A DNA stretch of 64,000 nt from Sympetrum striolatum. Lineage: Eukaryota > Arthropoda > Insecta > Odonata > Libellulidae. Positions 49,130-58,959 of this stretch are shown here, piece after piece. Numbering within the stretch: position 1 is the stretch's first letter; the number at the start of each line of letters is the position of its first letter. The stretch lies in the NCBI GenBank assembly GCA_947579665.1, contig OX388348.1:9982001-10046000 (forward strand), in the 5' to 3' direction. The position numbers and the translations under genes were made by a program. The notes under the pieces were generated by a model that saw nothing but the letters and a program-made list of their open reading frames with translations, was not told the origin of the DNA and ran no database searches.

Positions 49130-49335
49130 AATCTTGAATTAAAATTTAGAATTAAAATCTTGAATCGGCATGCAAATACATTGAAATATACTTAAAAATC
49201 TTGAATTGATATCTTGAATTAAAATTTAGAATTAAAATCCTGAATTTGTATGCAAATACATTGAAATATGCTTAAAAATCTTGAATTAATATCTTGAATT
49301 GAAAGCTAGAATGCAAATACATTGAAATATACTTT
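49130..49335. repeat. AT-rich tandem array in left TIR
   Basis: Three diverged units of about 65-80 bp sharing AAAAATCTTGAATT and GCAAATACATTGAAATAT. The array is mirrored at about 60,165-60,375. Confidence 0.75.
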
Positions 49336-49904
49336 AAATAATTAACGTAGTATAGGAGATTGAACTACATTTGGTACTTTTCAAAACTAAAACAAGATAA
49401 ATGAAATAATTCCGGTTAAAGGCTTATGAAAGAACTGACAATCATCGAGACTTGTAACAAATAATATTAAAATTCATTTGAGTGATTGCAAGAAAATAAC
49501 TTACCTATTAACATGGAGAGTATTACAAGGGCCCTTATGAAATAAACTTCTCGAGAATAATTTAGAGAAAATATATTTTAGGCGTATTGAGCCGGAGAGG
49601 ATATGACGTTTTGCTAAGGCGGTGAGACAGCGCTGGTTATATCGTTAGGTGGCGACGCTGTGAAGAAATAAAAGCCTTCGTCACACCTTCTACGTAGGCT
49701 ATTAGAGGGTCTATTCTTATTTTCCATGAAAATTTTAAAATCCCAACGTCCCAAGTCATTCACCCTTCACGTAAATGCGGATATGTATTCCGGGCTCTTC
49801 TCGAAAATATCTTGCGTATATTACTTAGGCGTGGGACCATGAGGAGATGTGTGTTATGTCCCCATAGCGAGTTGTCTCATTAAAACTATTAATATGGTCG
49901 CAAC

Positions 49905-50095
49905 ATTACGGATATGTATTTGGGGCTCTTCTCGAAAATATTTTGCGCCTATTCCATTAGCGTGGAACCCGAAGGGTTAAGTGCCCCGGCGCGCGTTGTC
50001 TCATTAAAACTATTAATATGGTCACAATTATGGAATGTAAAAGAGAAACTAAGGAAACACGTGATGTTTTTCAAAAATCGCATTCCATTGCCTTA
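49905..50095. repeat. Diverged TIR module on the left inner side
   Basis: Repeats parts of the TIR: GGGCTCTTCTCGAAAATAT, then GCGCGTTGTCTCATTAAAAC, then TTTTTCAAAAATCGC. The same modules occur two to three times at 58,975-59,700. The region looks built by repeated duplication. Confidence 0.7.
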
Positions 50096-50283
50096 TGCCA
50101 CTCACCTTTTCGCTAATTTAAGGACATCTATTCCGAAATGTTTATTCCGATCTCTTCCCACAAATATCTAACGAGCGGTTCAAAAGTCGCAATAAGGGTA
50201 GGGGGTATGCAAACTTTACTGTATATATCTCTGGTTTAAAATGTGAGGAGTAAGTAAGAATAAAGTTGAGAGAGAGAGAGAAT

Positions 50284-51016
50284 ATGACGCCGATATCTAT
50301 AGCCCGACAACTCCTGGAAATGGATAGAAGAGGTGTCACTTCTCTGGAACTATTAAAGGCGGCTGAAACGTACTCTGAGGGGTACCACAGGCGAGGTAAG
50401 ACACTGCAACTATTTTATTTTCATATATTTATTTACTCGCTATTTGATTTATTATAATTACTTATTTCTACCTCTTATAGTAAAGCAGTATAAAGATGAG
50501 AGAGAGGCGCTAGAGACAGTGCGACTCCTCGAAACAACAGGGAGCTTTGGAGATTGGGGTAAGAAATCTTTGATTTATGAATGGTGCCATTATAATTATG
50601 ACAAATGAAATTTTTTGTATTATAAATCTAGTTATGTGTGTGTGTGTTTATACATGTTTAACGTATTTCTAGAAGATGAAGAGGAAACAGGTGACGAAGA
50701 AATTGACGTGCTGTTCGAGAGAGCTGAATATTGGAGAAGAATAGCAAAACGACGGCCATCCTCTTCGGAGGAGGAGGAGGAGGACGCACCGGGTGCAAAG
50801 AAGAAGAAGGAGGAGGAGCGGGAAGAGGTCAAAGCGGGAAAGCCTACAATGGTAGTTTTACCTATACCTAGGAGGATCGTACCTCCCCCTATAGAGGTGG
50901 TGGATGTAGAGGATGAGGACGGAGAGGAAGAAGGGGTGAATGGCGAGAGAGAAACCTTCACAACATGGGGTTTCGAATCTCCGCCCCCTTTTGGAAGCCA
51001 AGGGTTCATCGTTTGA
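50284..51016 (+). CDS. Acidic 177-residue protein, three exons
   Basis: The only spliced gene of the element. Exons are 50,284-50,395, 50,481-50,558 and 50,673-51,016. Introns of 85 and 114 bp begin GTAAG and end TATAG or TCTAG. Both introns are phase 1, and the joined length is exactly 178 codons with stop. The start ATG at 50,284 is the first in frame. The N-terminal exon (ISIARQLLEMDRRGVTSLEL) looks helical. The middle has Glu-rich stretches (SSSEEEEEDAPGAKKKKEEE) and the tail is Pro-rich with PPPFGSQGF. I recognise no family. A charged DNA- or protein-binding role (for example a terminal or scaffold protein) is only a guess. AATAAA follows at 51,041. Confidence 0.78.
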
Positions 51017-51036
51017 TTGAATTCATGTATATATTT

Positions 51037-51056
51037 TTTTAATAAATGCTTTTATT
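51037..51056. terminator. Overlapping poly(A) signals of convergent genes
   Basis: AATAAA at 51,041-51,046 serves the plus-strand acidic gene. ATTAAA on the minus strand (51,042-51,037) overlaps the stop of the convergent 269-codon gene. The two coding regions are only 22 bp apart. Confidence 0.55.
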
Positions 51057-51848
51057 ATATATATATCTCATTTCATCTTTTACATATTCCTTACCACCAT
51101 TCGTACCAAGTATTGAATTCACCTCGGCAACGAACGATGTATAATTTAAAGTCGTAGGAACCTTTTCATTTACCATTGGTTCTAATGGCGTATGCACTAT
51201 CCACTCGTCTATGTCTTTATCACCCTCCACTTCTTGGTAACACATAGAGATAGTTTGTAAGTGCAAAGACAGAGTCCTCGCCACGAAAGGTTTCCACAAC
51301 TCTCTTTCTTCGAGACCAAGAGTAATCGGGCGTATAAACCTTATTAAACCGTCCCACGAACATTGCGCTAGATGAACTCGGGCTTTAGCTTCACAATCTT
51401 CGATCACAATAACTTTTTGGTTGTAAATGGTTTTATAATGTAACAACAGTCTTCCGATCGGATTATCTTTACTCTCAAACTCACCCTCGTGGAAAAACTT
51501 TTCAATCACCTCTTCTTCGTCAACGAGTGCTCTCAAATCAGCGCGCTTGAGAAAAACACCGATATCGCCATTCCTCTCCAACTTCACACAGGGATCACAA
51601 TGGTTCATGAGATCTATTCCTACTATCACCCTTTTAGAACCGCTTTCATTGACGTTGAAGATTTGTTGCATTATAAGTAGATGCCGTTTTCTACTTCTCC
51701 TTTCCATGTTGTTTTCTTGCCCTGGCTCAGTTGTCGAAGGGAGATAACTCGATGCCCGGTAATGCCCGGTCCTTCCCCCCGCCGGTGACATCGCCTTGCG
51801 TTGATATGGATGACCACGAACCTTTTCAACTTCTCTTAATGACTCCAT
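51039..51848 (-). CDS. 269-residue protein of unknown function
   Basis: An unbroken frame from ATG at 51,848 to TAA at 51,039, convergent with the acidic spliced gene. The first 47 residues are basic and poor in structure, so Met48 (codon at 51,707), followed by ERRSRKRHLLIM, may be the real start. The body alternates beta and helix: RVIVGIDLMNHCDPCVKLER, NGDIGVFLKRADLRALVDEE, KVIVIEDCEAKARVHLAQCS, WDGLIRFIRPITLG. Two similar beta-then-helix units suggest a compact nucleic-acid-binding fold. A PC4-like fold is conceivable but unproven. It has no Walker motif, no integrase DDE pattern and no protease signature. Confidence 0.75.
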   Translation of the reverse strand: MESLREVEKVRGHPYQRKAMSPAGGRTGHYRASSYLPSTTEPGQENNMERRSRKRHLLIMQQIFNVNESGSKRVIVGIDLMNHCDPCVKLERNGDIGVFLKRADLRALVDEEEVIEKFFHEGEFESKDNPIGRLLLHYKTIYNQKVIVIEDCEAKARVHLAQCSWDGLIRFIRPITLGLEERELWKPFVARTLSLHLQTISMCYQEVEGDKDIDEWIVHTPLEPMVNEKVPTTLNYTSFVAEVNSILGTNGGKEYVKDEMRYIYNKSIY

Positions 51849-51899
51849 GACAAGAATAGACTAAAGTCCCCATCTGAAACCGTGCTTAAATACCGAAAG

Positions 51900-54100
51900 C
51901 AGAGAGGGAGAAAGAAAGAAAAGAAAACCCCTACGGCGGATGGTGAAAATACCCATTTTCAAAATTCCTCTCTCAATCCTCGACAGATTTGGAAGCATAA
52001 GTTATTGGGTTTACCCCGAATAGAACAACATTTAAATGCTTGATTATTCTTCCATACCTCAATAATTGTTATTTTGTTGGTATTTATTTTTATTTTGAAA
52101 TTCACCTGCAGTTGTTGCATTTCCCTCTAACACTCCAATAAATTACTTCTCCCAGTTTTTATACCGAACTATACTCAAGCTATTATTTTTGCTAATATCT
52201 CTAGCAAGACTAACGACATGGAAGAAAGTTTTATCTGAATTTTAGGTAAAAATATTGTATTGTTTATGATTTTAATTTTCATCTGTGTGTAGAATTAACA
52301 AACACATTTTCAATTGTACAATTTTCATCGAAAAATGAGGCATCAATGTAGATTAAAATTTTTAAAATTGAAGTGTCTCGTTTACTTTACCAATAAAATG
52401 CATTTTTGGTAGCGATTTCAAAACCATAATTCTGTCTTTCATGCAAGGGAAGAATACTCCATTGAAACTTTTGCTGCGAAAATATCTTATTTATCATACC
52501 TCAGGGCATTTCTGTTTAGAGAAAAATTCTAATGCATAGCTACAATTGAATTAGGCAATAGCATAATCCCAATGACATTTAGTATCCAGATTTTTAATTT
52601 CAGAGCGTATATAATTGTCACACAAAATATTCCTGCATTTAATTCAATCAGAAAAACAGAATGACTTCTGCAACGAATGAAATTTCAAAGAATTTTAAGA
52701 TACGTAGATTTTACAATTTTTAGCATACATCTTAAAATATTTTTCTCTCGTCATGGGATGAATCGCCTGACCTCGTATTCCTTGATTACTTTGAGGGACC
52801 TGACAACCGATAAGAATATTCCATTGCACAATTAGACTGAATGCTTCAGCTTGCTTTTCTGGTGGCTATTTTATACCCACGGGAAAGAGATAAGGGGTGA
52901 CGTGAAAGATAATTTGAAAACAAGAAATATAGAAACGATTTATCATTACGTCATGTTTTTGGCCTTTTCAGTTCTTCCCGTGCAACCGAGTTGCTCACGG
53001 ATCTTTCAGAGGAATTACATATATTGGCATAGAGCGAATTTGTGTTTCCTTCTTTATCACCTAAAATTTGTTCTTACAAATCGTCTTACTGAGCATACGA
53101 GGATTTTAGTCGGTTTAGGAAGTGTTGTGGAAAATAAATAGTGTTTGACTCATCATATTTCTCACCTTCTTTCCATATTTTCTTATGAAAATTATTATTG
53201 CTTCAGTTTATCTGAACAGAGACTTCGCGGAAACTAATTTCAGACCATGATTTAAATTGATCTGAGCAACGCAAATGCCAGGATTTGATTTCGGAGGAAA
53301 CTAATTCAAAATACGGAAGTTCTCACGTTCCAGTAATTCACTTAATATTGAATCACAATGGTATTAAAACGAAAGACCTTAAACGAAGTAATGAATTAGC
53401 TGATATAATGTCGATGTGCAGATTTTATCCAATCACACGACGGCTCCTGTAAAAACGTAATTCTTTAGAATCGAAGAGTATTTTCAGATGAAACATCCGA
53501 ACTTAAATTGCTCGTACCTGTTGTATAGTTTTATATAGAGAAACAACTGAAAGATATTAATTTTAATTTCGGCATAGTAGTTGTGGTGTCAATAAATGTG
53601 GGTTCGATGGACTCAAACTGCTATTCTTTTGATTATATAACTGCACGATCTAACTAAAACGATTTTCTTATATATCTTTTTGTTCTTTTAAATGAAATAT
53701 GGTTATAATGAAAATAGGATTTATTTTGAATACCATCACGACTACTTAAGTCGTTCTCTTGCTATTTTCTTGATTATGAGTAAGAAGTCTGCTTACAAAG
53801 ATAGTTTTTCCGCAAGAGCTGGGACCCGCAATTATAGCGCCAAATGGATGTTTCATACAGAGATCTATATTCACAGTGTGGCCTGTGATGTAACCACTAG
53901 GATTTTATAAGACTCCGTTACGGTAAGTTGTACGTGTTCACGGAGGTGTTTCAAAAATTTTAATCATCTAATTGTAAGGATTGCTATTGGTTTGGTTCCT
54001 ACCATAATTAATTACGGAGTATTGGAACGTGTAAGCCTTCTCACCACGACAAGGTTGCAATCCGCGAGAGGGAAAATATATACAGAGTATTTACAATATT
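51900..54100. other. Gene-free, AT-rich middle of the element
   Basis: About 2.2 kb with composition like host intergenic DNA and unlike the flanking element genes. It has no frame longer than 96 codons and no recognisable motif. This is where further Polinton genes would be expected. No duplication marking a secondary insertion was found. Confidence 0.6.
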
Positions 54101-54155
54101 TACACACTAATTAAGATATTTACGTGATATATACAACGTCCTCACATGCACACGT

Positions 54156-57100
54156 TCAACAGGTGCGCTGGCCTTTGTAACCATAAGGGAGTGTGTCGAA
54201 ATTCTCCACCCGTCTCCTTTTCGTGTATACAACACGGAAGGTTTTACTTTCTGGTCGCGATACGACTTGAAAAGGAACGACACGTCCAATCTTTTTTTCG
54301 TACCTCACCACAAGCGGGGGAGCCTCTTCCGTCACCATTGCTTTAAGACGGTCAAAGGAAACGTCCCCCTCGTTGGCGGAGCTAATGGTGATGCCACGGA
54401 CTTTGCAAACAGTTTTGCAAAAGTCTGTCGATTTGGACCGTATCTTGAATGCGTAATTTTTAGGCCCTCCCGACACAAATTCAGAAATAAAAGAGTCTGG
54501 CCCATATTTCTCCACTTCATCCGTCAAATCGCCTAAATAATCTCCAATGGGGGGCGTCCACTCTCCATCGCGTTCGGTGAAAATGATACTATCGGTATCA
54601 AAATAGAGAACGCGACGATCAAGTTTACGTAGATAATCAAAAAGTACCAACCGGGCGTGACACGTTGTGTAGCAGGCTATCATAACATTAACTGTTGGTA
54701 ACGATTTGACGGATTCTTCCCGTTCCTTCCAGGATGCATATACCACCTCTTCATCCACGGGAACCACGCGTGATAACTCTACGTTTGGAGCCGTTGCAAG
54801 CGAAATGAGTTCCTCCCTTGTTCTCAAAATGGTGCATTGTGGAAGATTCTCTCTCATACCAAAACGACCCCAAAAACTATTGAGCATTAGCTTGGATAAC
54901 TGTCGCATACCTGGGTTGAGTTTGATGTTTTCCCTGTTCAACCTGATTTTTTCTCTCTCATGAAAGGAGGTAACGTATTTAGACTGTGATTCTAACGTTT
55001 TACACCACGATGGAAAACCACTTGCCTCCTGCTTCATTTTCAGAAAGCAATCGATGTACTCCGTGAATAGACCTCCTTCACCTGTGGCGGGATTGTAAAC
55101 CGTGGTTTCGTAGTGCCATAGCTCATGAATTTTAATCAATCTATACCCCTCACGCACGGCTACTTTTACCTCATCGGACACCCACGTCCCTGTGATCGAT
55201 CGGTCATCGTCCGTATGATCGCAAGCTTCCTGCGACTCCAACGTAGCACAAGTCCTACAGAGTGGGAACAATAATTTCCCATTCATTCTGTAGGGGAGTA
55301 CCGGATGATAGAGATGCGGGGGTGGTAACACCGTACATCTCATTAACCCCTCCGCAGAATCCAATCCCGGACATTCATCCCCCACAAAGATTTTTGGATG
55401 TCCGATCGGGTATTTTTTGTACTTATTAACGTAAGGGTATAAGGAACACACGTCAAGATATCGGATCACCTCGCCGTTCGCTATGTCAGCCTTATGGTGG
55501 AGTCTTACACAGTTGGTCCTACCGCCGTAGAATCTGTCTCTAGGGTTAATCGCGGGTTCTGAAGAAAGTGGGTTTCCTTTTACGAAGGCGGATAAATCAC
55601 AATCCTCCCGCACCTGTTGATCGAAGACGCATTCCCACTTCTCAACTACTTCATACCCCAAACGACGGAGAAATGTAGTTTTTCTCATCGTTGCTTCTTG
55701 ACGAGAGGCCATAGTATCATTAGGGTTATTCGAAATCTTTTCTAGTCGATTGGGGAAGCAAACAAAACATCCATGGAAGAAACACCCGTGGAATTCAAAA
55801 ACGGTTTTTCCGGCTAACCCATCGACCTTTCGCCCCATGACGCGGCTCTCTCTCCCGTTTAACGCGTGAGAGATAGCGATCCCTCTTCGGCGTTCCTCCC
55901 ACAATAGCCATAAGAGGGCTTTCCGCGATTGGCGATCGGCAAGACGATAGCCCCCTGGCGGTATTACGGCAACGGTTTCCGGCTTTAAGAAACGCTTCCT
56001 AAATACTAGCATACACGCGCTGGCAATGGTGATCGCCTCCCTAAACGGGTCAACCCCCGTAGATGCGTGAAAAATCTCACGGAAGCGAAGACAGGCTGAG
56101 CGCAGTATATGGACATCCTGAATGCAATATTTGCGGATTTCTTCCTCCATCTTAAAGATGAAACCTCTCGAGGAAGTCTCCTCGTGCCATTTAAGAAACT
56201 CGTCCTTTTCCCTTGTCGACATAGAGTCGACCCCATATGCGTGTGTAGGCGGGATTTCTCCAACATAGGCTGTATTCTCTAATGTGTTGAAGAAGTGTGG
56301 GAAGTACCCCTTGTTGCATGAGTCCTCAAGGCCTAGTGCGGATTGCAGTTTTGAGAGAGCCATTGGTAAAAAACTCAAGGAGTCAATAAATCTTACCCTG
56401 CCTTTTGAAAAGCTGATTGAAAGTATTTTACTACCTGACATAATTACGGTAGGCTGCCAATTCCTCTTTTCCAGAGCAGATTTCAGAATAAAGTTATTAT
56501 CATAACCTTTGGCATTGTGTGCTATACATGTTATTGTTTTAAAATCTATTTTGCTCAAATAAAGAAGGAATGCCTTTACGGGGTCCTCTGATGAGAATAC
56601 ATTTTCCGTGTTTCCACATTTATCGCAAGAGCGAGGAGAGGTATCTATACAACTGCCACATATGATTACCGATACGAGGAGATTGGGGGTATGTAAGAAC
56701 GTGTTTGTAGATAGTGCCACATCTTGCCTACATTCTACGTCGTAAAACACGTAGGCGTGTTGATGTTTTTTTTTCAAGACTTCCTCTTTAACGGGCATCA
56801 TATAACACTTATGGCCTTCTGTTACGATCGTCCTACAAATCGTGCAGTAATATTCCCCACATATATGTTCCCTAAACCTTTTCTTAGTTTTAAGAATGGT
56901 GAAACATTTGGGGCAAGCTCTTATGGTTTCACATATAGGTTCGGCTTTCCCCTTTTTCACACGGTGCTTTTCAAAACAGTCTCCCCCGTGAAAATCTCTC
57001 AAACATTTATCACAAGAGATAGATTCGGCATCAGGAGAATAGCAAGGTGGTTTAGAGAAGCACCTCGAACAAAATTCGGTACATCTATGTTGATAATGGT

Positions 57101-58778
57101 GCTCGTAAGGTGTACGACAGTTGCGGCAATAATATTTTGTTGAAAAAGCACCGGTCAACGAGGATATTACGTTGAAATGATTTTCTCCGTGAAGGAGATC
57201 AATGTGGTTCTTCTCCTCCCCATTTACGGTATAGCGAGGGCCCTCAAATAATACATCTCTCCCTTTGAAATCCGTGAATACGGTTATCTGGTAATCTGGG
57301 ATTGCACGTTGAAAAACACCAATTTCCTCTACCCCTCCACCCTCACCTCCTATCACAACACCTGCCCTTCTACAAAGAGCGAGTGCTCTTTCTCTAAGGA
57401 GTTGCTTATTCTGATAAACCCGCCTGAAAACGATGGCCGTATCTTCGTGCCTAGATATGGCAAGACATATCGCCATTGGCAGACACAAACTGTCCTCATT
57501 TTTAACAACATGTATCGATTTCATCCTTTTGCAATACAAATGAAAATCCGTGATTCCTAGTAGGCGTGGACGTCCTCGCCCCACGGGGATGTCTATGTGT
57601 TGGAATGAGATAGTCGCGAGCCCGTTGATGAAAAAATCCTCATTGGACTGGATGATTTTTTCAATCTGTTTTAATATCACATCGGGTTCCAACTGATCAC
57701 AACGACGAAAGGATACATGTACGTCGCGATTTGGATGTAACTCGTTGCGTATTGTCAACCCTCCACGAGTTGAACCACTCAATCCGGCTTTCAACATGTT
57801 TAACAGAGAATGAAAGAGTCCCTCATACCATTCCACAGGATTATTTCCTTGTGGTACAGGGTGAATTGATAAATCAATTTCAGCCCCCCACAATCGAAAT
57901 CTCCTGAGGAAAGTTTTATTCTCTCTTAAAATCGTGTAATAACGAGAACCACCCTCTGAACCATCCCCTAGTTGTGGATTCTGTAGATGATATAATTGGA
58001 TGAAGTCGGGAAGATTGTCTCCCCCTTCCTCCTCCTCCTCTGAAATATTCAGAACCGGTGTTATAGGAAAATTCTCCTCTAACACGGAAACTTCCGTACA
58101 AATCTCTGAATTCGGAAAATTGGAGTGTAAGGGTATGTGTTCGTTCTCAGATAACAAAATATCCGATTGCGGGGGTGTGGCACTTTGAAGACCTCGTGGT
58201 GGAGGTGTGAGAGGGAGAAGACTTGAAGATATCTCCACATCAACGTTGGAAGCGGGGTCACGCATGGTTTCCTCCTCTAAAGCGAGAATTTCCGAACAAA
58301 TCCCCGATATCAAAGGATCGGTGTGTGTGGGTGTGTACTCGGATGACAGTTGAAGATCTCTTGATGAAGATGCGATGGATATACAATCAGGAAATATTCC
58401 CTTATCTCCGTTAGAAATAGGACTGGTGTTTAAAACAGAGTGTTCACGTGTGTCACCATATTGTTGCATAGGAGGAGGAGGAAGATCTGGTCCGAAAAAT
58501 GGATCCTCCATTAGGGTGGAGATGCCAACGGTGTTACCATCGTTCGAATCGAACGCAAGACTCGACATGGCGTGAAAGTCGTCTTCATCAACGTGCTCGT
58601 CCATTGCAATAATGCGATGGGTGAGAGCCGTAAATGCTGATAATAATAAATCCTTATTATCATTTAGCACCCCTGCGCGGAATACGCGTATGATTTCCGT
58701 AGACGGAAGTACCTTGAAGATAGCCTCCATTACAATCAGAATGATGGCAAATGTAAAGTAAGTGTACGTGCGAACCAA
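54156..58778 (-). CDS. polB: Protein-primed family B DNA polymerase
   Basis: A replicative polymerase expected to copy the linear element from its ends with a protein primer. The frame is 1,540 codons and uninterrupted. Met17 (codon at 58,730) is the likelier start, because Met1 lies inside a 27-bp repeat. Residues 60-275 are acidic and repetitive. 275-545 is a conserved-looking N-terminal region with IHVVKNEDSLCLPMAIC. 549-660 is Cys/His-rich, probably zinc-binding. The exonuclease motifs are FYDVEC (D680, E682), AHNAKGYD (D760) and YCIQD (Y884, D888). A Vsr-like insertion spans 984-1052. The polymerase motifs are DVCSLYP (1109-1115), K1296 with NSFWG (1300-1304), YFDTDS (1392-1397) and KNY (1440-1442). 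All catalytic acids are present. The gene is transcribed leftwards from the right end. Confidence 0.95.
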   Translation of the reverse strand: MVRTYTYFTFAIILIVMEAIFKVLPSTEIIRVFRAGVLNDNKDLLLSAFTALTHRIIAMDEHVDEDDFHAMSSLAFDSNDGNTVGISTLMEDPFFGPDLPPPPMQQYGDTREHSVLNTSPISNGDKGIFPDCISIASSSRDLQLSSEYTPTHTDPLISGICSEILALEEETMRDPASNVDVEISSSLLPLTPPPRGLQSATPPQSDILLSENEHIPLHSNFPNSEICTEVSVLEENFPITPVLNISEEEEEGGDNLPDFIQLYHLQNPQLGDGSEGGSRYYTILRENKTFLRRFRLWGAEIDLSIHPVPQGNNPVEWYEGLFHSLLNMLKAGLSGSTRGGLTIRNELHPNRDVHVSFRRCDQLEPDVILKQIEKIIQSNEDFFINGLATISFQHIDIPVGRGRPRLLGITDFHLYCKRMKSIHVVKNEDSLCLPMAICLAISRHEDTAIVFRRVYQNKQLLRERALALCRRAGVVIGGEGGGVEEIGVFQRAIPDYQITVFTDFKGRDVLFEGPRYTVNGEEKNHIDLLHGENHFNVISSLTGAFSTKYYCRNCRTPYEHHYQHRCTEFCSRCFSKPPCYSPDAESISCDKCLRDFHGGDCFEKHRVKKGKAEPICETIRACPKCFTILKTKKRFREHICGEYYCTICRTIVTEGHKCYMMPVKEEVLKKKHQHAYVFYDVECRQDVALSTNTFLHTPNLLVSVIICGSCIDTSPRSCDKCGNTENVFSSEDPVKAFLLYLSKIDFKTITCIAHNAKGYDNNFILKSALEKRNWQPTVIMSGSKILSISFSKGRVRFIDSLSFLPMALSKLQSALGLEDSCNKGYFPHFFNTLENTAYVGEIPPTHAYGVDSMSTREKDEFLKWHEETSSRGFIFKMEEEIRKYCIQDVHILRSACLRFREIFHASTGVDPFREAITIASACMLVFRKRFLKPETVAVIPPGGYRLADRQSRKALLWLLWEERRRGIAISHALNGRESRVMGRKVDGLAGKTVFEFHGCFFHGCFVCFPNRLEKISNNPNDTMASRQEATMRKTTFLRRLGYEVVEKWECVFDQQVREDCDLSAFVKGNPLSSEPAINPRDRFYGGRTNCVRLHHKADIANGEVIRYLDVCSLYPYVNKYKKYPIGHPKIFVGDECPGLDSAEGLMRCTVLPPPHLYHPVLPYRMNGKLLFPLCRTCATLESQEACDHTDDDRSITGTWVSDEVKVAVREGYRLIKIHELWHYETTVYNPATGEGGLFTEYIDCFLKMKQEASGFPSWCKTLESQSKYVTSFHEREKIRLNRENIKLNPGMRQLSKLMLNSFWGRFGMRENLPQCTILRTREELISLATAPNVELSRVVPVDEEVVYASWKEREESVKSLPTVNVMIACYTTCHARLVLFDYLRKLDRRVLYFDTDSIIFTERDGEWTPPIGDYLGDLTDEVEKYGPDSFISEFVSGGPKNYAFKIRSKSTDFCKTVCKVRGITISSANEGDVSFDRLKAMVTEEAPPLVVRYEKKIGRVVPFQVVSRPESKTFRVVYTKRRRVENFDTLPYGYKGQRTC
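55623..55829 (-). other. Vsr-like endonuclease motif inside PolB
   Basis: Residues 984-1052 read VDGLAG, FEFHGCFFHGCFVC and, 35 residues on, GYEVVEKWEC. The order Asp (986), HGCFxH (997-1002), a Cys pair (1004, 1007) and a terminal WEC (1048-1050) mirrors the core of very-short-patch repair endonucleases, where the Asp and His residues bind metal and cut DNA. Activity is not proven. Confidence 0.55.
56799..57134 (-). other. Cys/His-rich region of PolB
   Basis: Residues 549-660 contain about eight CxxC or CxxxxC pairs (YCRNCRT, CSRCFSKPPC, CDKC, CPKC, YCTICRT) with interspersed His. This is enough for several zinc sites just before the exonuclease domain. Confidence 0.75.
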
Positions 58779-58853
58779 TAAAGATGTGCAAATGGACAGA
58801 ACCAGTAAAGACTAGCAGCTGGACAGAACCAGCAAAGCCACACAAATGGACAG
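58773..58853 (-). promoter_or_regulatory. Three 27-bp tandem repeats upstream of polB
   Basis: Three adjacent units of exactly 27 bp at 58,773, 58,800 and 58,827. On the gene strand each begins CTGTCCA and ends TGGTT, with a variable centre. They end about 43 bp before the likely start codon at 58,730. They could be protein-binding sites or part of the 5' leader. Confidence 0.7.
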
Positions 58854-58959
58854 AGTGATAAAATCGTACAACTATTAATACTCTCACCTCTGGTCACGTG
58901 CGAATATTTAACATCGTGATTGGTTAGACCGGAGTAAGATTATGGGAAGGTTCCACATA

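Larger units (their letters stand above)
48969..49904 (+). repeat. Left terminal inverted repeat (about 936 bp)
   Basis: Matches the complement of 59,612-60,533 nearly base for base, apart from homopolymer length changes. Its sub-parts are a 62-bp unique tip, a C-rich block (49,031-49,114), an AT-rich tandem array (49,130-49,335), and about 570 bp of mixed sequence ending with TCATTAAAACTATTAATATG. Confidence 0.92.

Noticed and set aside
50632..51009. 125-codon minus-strand Ser-rich frame
   Set aside because: Antisense of the Glu-rich exon of the spliced gene.
52851..53141. 96-codon frame in the element middle as a capsid or ATPase gene
   Set aside because: No Walker, jelly-roll or protease signature, and host-like composition.
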